Assembly (NCBI GenBank): GCA_902541775.1
Contig: CACBSE010000009.1
Coordinates: 1-37,138 of the forward strand
Length of the DNA stretch: 37,138 nt
Direction: 5' to 3'
Origin: an uncultured Litorivicinus sp.
GTDB taxonomy: Bacteria; Pseudomonadota; Gammaproteobacteria; Pseudomonadales; Litorivicinaceae
Shown here: piece by piece, positions 32,731 to 37,138 of the stretch
Position numbering within the stretch: the first letter of the stretch is position 1
Layout: each line of letters opens with the position of its first letter
Program-made: the position numbers and the translations under genes
The notes under the pieces: generated by a model
What the model was told of the DNA's origin: nothing
Databases searched by the model: none
The model's input: only the letters and a program-made list of their open reading frames with translations

Positions 32731-34218
32731 ATGGCTACAGAAAATGTAAAACAAACTGAACAAATTGAAGGCGTTACCCCCGGAGGAGTTCTAGAAAAGA
32801 TCATCCAAGAGGGCAATATGATAGCTGAACCATCGCAAGGTATGTACGCAAAGCAGATGCTAGGTCAATTGGCGACACAAATTCTCGATGAGGGGATGGT
32901 TACAGCGCCAGATGCGGGCGTGGTAGCAGCCATTAACGATCGGGTAGCAGAGATAGACAGGCAACTGAGTGATCAATTGAATGCGATTATGCATGATCAA
33001 GCGTTTCAAAACCTGGAATCACGGTGGCGTGGCTTATCAGATTTTGTGTTTGGAACTGAGACATCCAGTCGACTAAAAATCCGTGTATTGAATGTGTCGC
33101 AAGCTGAACTTCTCAAAGATCTGGAGTCAGCAGTTGATTATGATCAATCGGTTCTTTTTAAAAAGGTTTATGAGGATGAGTACGGGACGTTGGGTGGGTT
33201 TCCATATTCAGCATTGATTGGAGATTTTTATTTTGGGCGTCATCCGCAGGATGTTGCCCTTTGCAGAAGGATTTCCGAGGTTGCTTCCGCGGCTCATGCA
33301 CCATTTATCGCGTCAAGCTCACCAAAATTATTCGATATGAAATCTTGGACCGAACTAGCGGTGCCGAGAGATTTATCTAAAATTTTTGAGAGCGCAGAGG
33401 TTATTCCGTGGAAGAGCTTCAGAGAATCGGAAGATTCACGATATTGCACCTTAGTTCTTCCACGATATGCATCACGGCTACCTTATGGTGAGGCCACTAA
33501 TCCAGTCGAACAGTTCGCTTTCGAAGAAGCTGTGGATGGCAGCGATCATGATGCTTACCTTTGGTCAAATATGGCCTATCAACTGGGCTTAAAAATGACA
33601 GACGCCTTCGCAAAGTATGGTTGGACTACTGCAATTCGTGGCGTAGAGGGCGGTGGAAAAATTTCGGATCTTCCGGCTCACACGTTCACCACTGACGAAG
33701 GGGATATCGCGTTGAAATGTCCTACGGAAACTTTGATTACAGACCGTCGAGAAAAAGAGCTTAATGATTTAGGGTTTTGCGCGGCTGTGAGTGCGAAGGG
33801 GACAAATTTTGCTGCATTTTTCAGTGGCCAAACGGTGAATAAGCCGATCGTATACAACACCGATTCAGCGAACGCCAACGCAAAATTATCCGCGCGACTT
33901 CCGTACATAATGGCTGCCAGTCGGTTTGCCCATTATTTGAAAGTAATGATGCGCGATAAAATAGGGAGTTTCGAGTCGCAGGACACAATCGCTAATTATC
34001 TGAATAATTGGATCGCGGACTATGTTCTGCTCGACGATGCAGCCTCGCAAGAGACTAAAGCGAGGTTCCCTCTGAGGGAGGCTCGGGTGGACGTATTCGA
34101 AGTTGCTGGGAGTCCGGGCGCTTACACGGCCACGGTATTTCTTCGCCCACATTTCCAATTGGAAGAAATAACGGCGTCCATCCGACTCGTCGCGGAGTTA
34201 CCTGCACCGGCGGCCTAA
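32731..34218 (+). CDS. tssC: T6SS sheath large subunit TssC (VipB/EvpB)
   Basis: The large sheath subunit, 495 residues, the usual length. Recognisable segments are the N-terminal helix pair for sheath interlocking, then QNLESRWRGLSDFVFGTETS, LIGDFYFGRHPQDVALCRRI, AAHAPFIASSSPKLFDMKSW and RYCTLVLPRYASRLPYG. The end holds FAHYLKVMMRDKIGSFES, NNWIADYVLLD and TATVFLRPHFQLEEITASIRLVAELP, diagnostic of TssC. AAGAAAGG stands just before the ATG. It contracts around the Hcp tube to fire effectors. Confidence 0.98.
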   Translation: MATENVKQTEQIEGVTPGGVLEKIIQEGNMIAEPSQGMYAKQMLGQLATQILDEGMVTAPDAGVVAAINDRVAEIDRQLSDQLNAIMHDQAFQNLESRWRGLSDFVFGTETSSRLKIRVLNVSQAELLKDLESAVDYDQSVLFKKVYEDEYGTLGGFPYSALIGDFYFGRHPQDVALCRRISEVASAAHAPFIASSSPKLFDMKSWTELAVPRDLSKIFESAEVIPWKSFRESEDSRYCTLVLPRYASRLPYGEATNPVEQFAFEEAVDGSDHDAYLWSNMAYQLGLKMTDAFAKYGWTTAIRGVEGGGKISDLPAHTFTTDEGDIALKCPTETLITDRREKELNDLGFCAAVSAKGTNFAAFFSGQTVNKPIVYNTDSANANAKLSARLPYIMAASRFAHYLKVMMRDKIGSFESQDTIANYLNNWIADYVLLDDAASQETKARFPLREARVDVFEVAGSPGAYTATVFLRPHFQLEEITASIRLVAELPAPAA

Positions 34219-34235
34219 TTTAGAGGAGAAAATCT

Positions 34236-34730
34236 ATGGCAGATAATATAGTTCTGGACATAAAGTCAATTCCGGGCGAAAGCAAGATGAAAGGATACGA
34301 GAAGAAGATAGTTCTTGTGTCTTACTCTGCGTCAATGGCGCAGCCAATGACGAGTGATCCGGCTAACACATCTCGTACTCTTGGGAGACCCACTGTATCT
34401 GAAATTCAATGCTCCAAAGTGTGTGACAGTGCAAGCACGCCCTTGATGAAAGCATGTCTAGGTGGTACTGACTTAGGAGATGTAGAGTTGCATATCTTCA
34501 GGGTTACATCAGGGTCTGATTTATCTCATGAGCTGATGATGACCTATACTCTGAGCAACGCCATGATTTCGAGTCATACGGTATCTGGCGGTGGCAACGA
34601 TGTTCCTTATGAAACTTTTTCCATAAATTACACGAAGATTTCGATCGATTATTTCGTGCAGGACGAAACAGGTAAGAAACAAGGAACCCTGCCAGCTTCT
34701 TATGATATGGCGACTGGCGAAGCCACTTAG
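34236..34730 (+). CDS. hcp: T6SS inner tube protein Hcp
   Basis: Hcp stacks as hexameric rings in the sheath and is expelled on contraction. The 164-residue protein shows VLDIKSIPGESKMKGYEKKI at the N-terminus, SEIQCSKVCDSASTPLMKA and AMISSHTVSGGGNDVPYETF, all family features. AGAGGAG precedes the ATG, a strong site consistent with high expression. It is 17 bases after tssC in the tssB-tssC-hcp-tssE order. No extension domain indicating a fused effector is present. Confidence 0.96.
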   Translation: MADNIVLDIKSIPGESKMKGYEKKIVLVSYSASMAQPMTSDPANTSRTLGRPTVSEIQCSKVCDSASTPLMKACLGGTDLGDVELHIFRVTSGSDLSHELMMTYTLSNAMISSHTVSGGGNDVPYETFSINYTKISIDYFVQDETGKKQGTLPASYDMATGEAT

Positions 34731-34747
34731 AGAGGCGGGGATAGGTT

Positions 34748-35164
34748 GTGCAAACTCACTTCAAAGCATCAACAGTTCCCCTTCTCTTTCGCGTCTTAAA
34801 TCCTCAATTATCTAACGATCATAGATTTGCTTTGACAACCATTGAGAGTGAGCTCGACAGGTTGTTTAACACCAGATCACGAGTATCTATGGAAGATTAC
34901 GAGGATCTTGGGAATACCATATTCGGGTATGGCATCCCTGACTTTAGTCATGTCTCTCCTAATGATCCTATAGCCGCTGCAAATCTTACAAAGATCATCG
35001 AATTGGCGGTACGGTTTCACGAGCCACGAGTAATAGATCCGCATGTGAAAATTACAGGACTTGCCTCTGAAGCGTCATTATCAATTGTTCTCGAGGGTGA
35101 CGTTTCGGTTGAAGATCAGAGGGTGAGATTGAAGTTTTTTGGTCCCGATAAACTATTTCAATAA
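34748..35164 (+). CDS. tssE: T6SS baseplate protein TssE (gp25-like)
   Basis: TssE is the gp25-like wedge component that starts sheath polymerisation. The 138-residue protein has LDRLFNTRSRVSMEDYEDLGNTIFGYGIPDFSHV, the gp25 motif, followed by the strand region IIELAVRFHEPRVIDPHVKI, with the Glu-Pro-Arg core used in sheath initiation. It begins with GTG at 34748; GAGGCGGGG lies just upstream. Six bases separate it from tssF. It lacks any obvious defect. Confidence 0.95.
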   Translation: MQTHFKASTVPLLFRVLNPQLSNDHRFALTTIESELDRLFNTRSRVSMEDYEDLGNTIFGYGIPDFSHVSPNDPIAAANLTKIIELAVRFHEPRVIDPHVKITGLASEASLSIVLEGDVSVEDQRVRLKFFGPDKLFQ

Positions 35165-35170
35165 CGGTTT

Positions 35171-36961
35171 ATGCAAGAGATTCTTCCGTATTATTTGAGA
35201 GAAATGGCGTATTTGAAGAAGTCAGGCCGTGATTTCGCTCGTCGGTTCCCAGGTGTTGCCTCTGCGTTAGACTTTGGTCCTGACGGTTCACGTGACCCGC
35301 ACGTGAAACAATTACTGGAAGCTTTTGCGTTTCTCACTGCAAGGGTTCAGCGCAATATTGACGAGTCTTTAGGGGATCTAGCCGGGTCAATACTTGAAAC
35401 ATTGGCACCCTCGTTTGTCCGGCCGCTTCCAGCAATTTCTATATTGCAAATGAGTTTAAATAACGAACAAGGCAAGGTGACCAATGGATTTGCTGTAAGA
35501 TCCGAGTCTGAATGTTACACCAAAGCTATCTCTGGAACTGAGGTTCGGTTCAGGACGTGTTGGGGTACTTTGCTTTGGCCTTTGAAACTTCGAAGATCCC
35601 GTATCGTGGAACTTTCGCATCTTGGAATCACGGGCGGGATACCCGCTGGTACGATGGGCCTAGCTCTTGATCTTGAGATGACTGATGGAACTACGCTTGA
35701 TACGCTAAACATCTCGGAGTTGGATATTTACTTTGATGGAGAATTACAAAATATTGATCAAGTTCGATCTGCTATTGTCAGTCGAAGACAGCAAGCAATC
35801 TGGATGTCTGACGACACAGGTACTTTTGTCCGAGTTGATGGGGCGCTAGTTGACGAAATCGGATTTGACAGAGAGCAATCCCTCTATCCAGTAGCTTCAC
35901 CGGCAGATATTCCATTCAGCCTAGTGAGGTCATACGCGGCCTTCCCTAGAGCATTTAACTTTCTACGAATCAAATCCGTAGGCCAATTCGAGTGTAACAG
36001 TACGGTCACAACGCTTGTGATTGCTCTTGAACGACCGGTCTCGACGAAATTGGGTGATTTTGAGGTACGGCTAGGTTGCGTTCCGATCGTGAATTTGTTT
36101 AAACGGACTAGTGAGCCAATCGACGTCGATGGATCGTCGCATGAGTTTCTGCTGCATGGCGATCTTCAAACGGCGAGGAGTGAGGAGGTTTACTCAGTTA
36201 ATTCGGTGAATCGTGTGGCGGGTAGTGAGGGTAGTTTGGATTCTATGCCAGCCTTGGGCCGCATGACCCTTGAATCTATCAATGAGCAAATGTTTTGGAC
36301 AGTACGCAGAGCAGTGAGCGTGCGAAACGGGCTTACAGGAAGCGATACCTTCATTGGATTTGTAAACGCAAAATTACATCCGACGTCTCCAAGAGATAGA
36401 GTCATTTATGCGGATTTACTATGTTCCAATCGGTCATTTGCAGAGCAATTGTCATCTCAAATGGATGTTTTAATGGATGGTGGTGTAAAGAATATTAACG
36501 CATCCATTATTCATACACCTTCTGCCGGCATCGGCGGTGCACTTGATCAGACTAAGATCCTAAAGTACTTGGGGTTTCTTAATACAAACCGTCAAACTAT
36601 TTTTAATCTCGTGGAAGATGATAATGGTGAGCGATTTAAACTTTTTTTGAATACGATTGTAGACAGTAACCCGTTCTTTGCTAGCCAAGTAGGAGGTATT
36701 TTGGGAGTCCAGGCGTCATCTGGCGTTTATCCGTTAATTGCTGAACGAAATCGATTTGGACTTTGCAGTGGAATTGATTTGACGATTGACGTTGATACCA
36801 GAGCATTTGCGGGTGGCTCTTTATTAGTTTTTGGATCGGTGCTGTCCCATGCCCTTGCTCATTTCGTAAATGTGAATAGTTTCGTCCGTTTAAGAGTAGA
36901 AAGTGAAGGACAAAAGGTACACGAATGGAGCCCGATGACCGGTTATCAGACAATAATTTAA
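35171..36961 (+). CDS. tssF: T6SS baseplate protein TssF
   Basis: TssF forms the baseplate wedge with TssG and TssE. The 596-residue product begins MQEILPYYLREMAYLKKSGRDFARRFP, the diagnostic N-terminus (tail-like protein that recurs as YY-x-x-E-L...F-A-x-x-x-P). Further family pieces are DPHVKQLLEAFAFLTARVQRNIDE, APSFVRPLPAISILQM and, near the C-terminus, FRLLVFG-type strands (GGSLLVFGSVLSHALAHFVN) with SFVRLRVES. It overlaps tssG by 37 bases. Confidence 0.97.
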   Translation: MQEILPYYLREMAYLKKSGRDFARRFPGVASALDFGPDGSRDPHVKQLLEAFAFLTARVQRNIDESLGDLAGSILETLAPSFVRPLPAISILQMSLNNEQGKVTNGFAVRSESECYTKAISGTEVRFRTCWGTLLWPLKLRRSRIVELSHLGITGGIPAGTMGLALDLEMTDGTTLDTLNISELDIYFDGELQNIDQVRSAIVSRRQQAIWMSDDTGTFVRVDGALVDEIGFDREQSLYPVASPADIPFSLVRSYAAFPRAFNFLRIKSVGQFECNSTVTTLVIALERPVSTKLGDFEVRLGCVPIVNLFKRTSEPIDVDGSSHEFLLHGDLQTARSEEVYSVNSVNRVAGSEGSLDSMPALGRMTLESINEQMFWTVRRAVSVRNGLTGSDTFIGFVNAKLHPTSPRDRVIYADLLCSNRSFAEQLSSQMDVLMDGGVKNINASIIHTPSAGIGGALDQTKILKYLGFLNTNRQTIFNLVEDDNGERFKLFLNTIVDSNPFFASQVGGILGVQASSGVYPLIAERNRFGLCSGIDLTIDVDTRAFAGGSLLVFGSVLSHALAHFVNVNSFVRLRVESEGQKVHEWSPMTGYQTII

Positions 36962-37138
36962 TACGCGAACTACAATTAAATATACGAAAGTATCGTTTTT
37001 TTCAGTTCTACCGTCTGCTCAGCTCAACAGTGAGTAGATCTCAAGTCGAGTTTGCTGCAGTTAATCAATACAATTTTTCCACCAGCGATATTCGAGCATT
37101 GAAGTGGGATGCACTTAGAAAACTTTGGACGGTAGAGA
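36925..37138 (+). CDS. tssG: T6SS baseplate protein TssG (3' truncated by window edge)
   Basis: The first 71 codons of tssG, which completes the baseplate wedge. The ATG at 36925 has AAAGG seven bases upstream and lies inside the end of tssF in another frame. The reading LIRELQLNIRKYRFFQFYRLLSS matches the TssG N-terminal pattern (L-x-x-E-P-...-F-x-F-F-Q-A-x-R-L-L). The rest lies beyond the window; tssA, tssH, vgrG and the membrane complex genes are expected there or elsewhere. Confidence 0.85.
   Translation, partial: MEPDDRLSDNNLIRELQLNIRKYRFFQFYRLLSSTVSRSQVEFAAVNQYNFSTSDIRALKWDALRKLWTVE

Overview
The window looks like a chromosome segment from a gammaproteobacterium, probably marine. The left edge (1-5455) carries lolA, serS, a tusE/tusB/tusC/tusD sulfur-relay operon, a Bax-inhibitor-1/YccA membrane protein gene, a small c-type cytochrome gene and tRNA-Ser(UGA). 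From memory this resembles the lolA-serS-tus-BI-1-tRNA-Ser neighbourhood of Pseudomonas and relatives, but without rarA, crcB or cysG. Gene density is high up to the tRNA and drops sharply after it, so tRNA-Ser looks like the edge of a conserved core block.

Region 5456-21980 is mosaic and accessory-like. It holds a PagL-like lipid A deacylase, a class-C beta-lactamase-fold serine hydrolase, a CopD-like membrane protein and two unrelated class III nucleotide cyclases. One cyclase is fused to a FlgO/TolB-like domain and TPRs. The other is a six-helix membrane adenylate cyclase that starts a three-gene unit with a double cNMP-binding protein and an MBL-fold hydrolase. Further along are a bacterial alternative oxidase, small membrane proteins, a GFA-family protein, a thioredoxin-fold protein, a PhoD-like phosphatase, a GYD-domain protein and a PsiE-like protein. 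Decayed sequence is visible here: a broken second copy of the thioredoxin-like gene (10745-11077) and a frameshifted YqhA/UPF0114-like gene just before the cytochrome (4209-4778). A repeat-rich stretch with a copy of the tRNA-Ser anticodon arm lies at 14297-14553.

Region 22495-26276 is a tight three-gene operon for the compatible solute glucosylglycerate: a phosphatase (GpgP/MpgP-like HAD), glucosyl-3-phosphoglycerate synthase (GT81) and a GH13 sucrose-phosphorylase-family enzyme, most likely glucosylglycerate phosphorylase. It would both make the solute and recover it by phosphorolysis.

Region 27530 to the end is a type VI secretion locus. The core genes tssB, tssC, hcp, tssE, tssF and the start of tssG are clear. 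Four genes that are not standard T6SS components precede them on the same strand: a tail-anchored coiled-coil protein, a Pro/Ser-rich linker protein, a 999-residue coiled-coil protein with an acidic tandem-repeat tail, and a small Mop/TOBE (molbindin-like) protein. This leading block is the best candidate here for an undescribed system. All calls come from reading the sequence; no database search was run.
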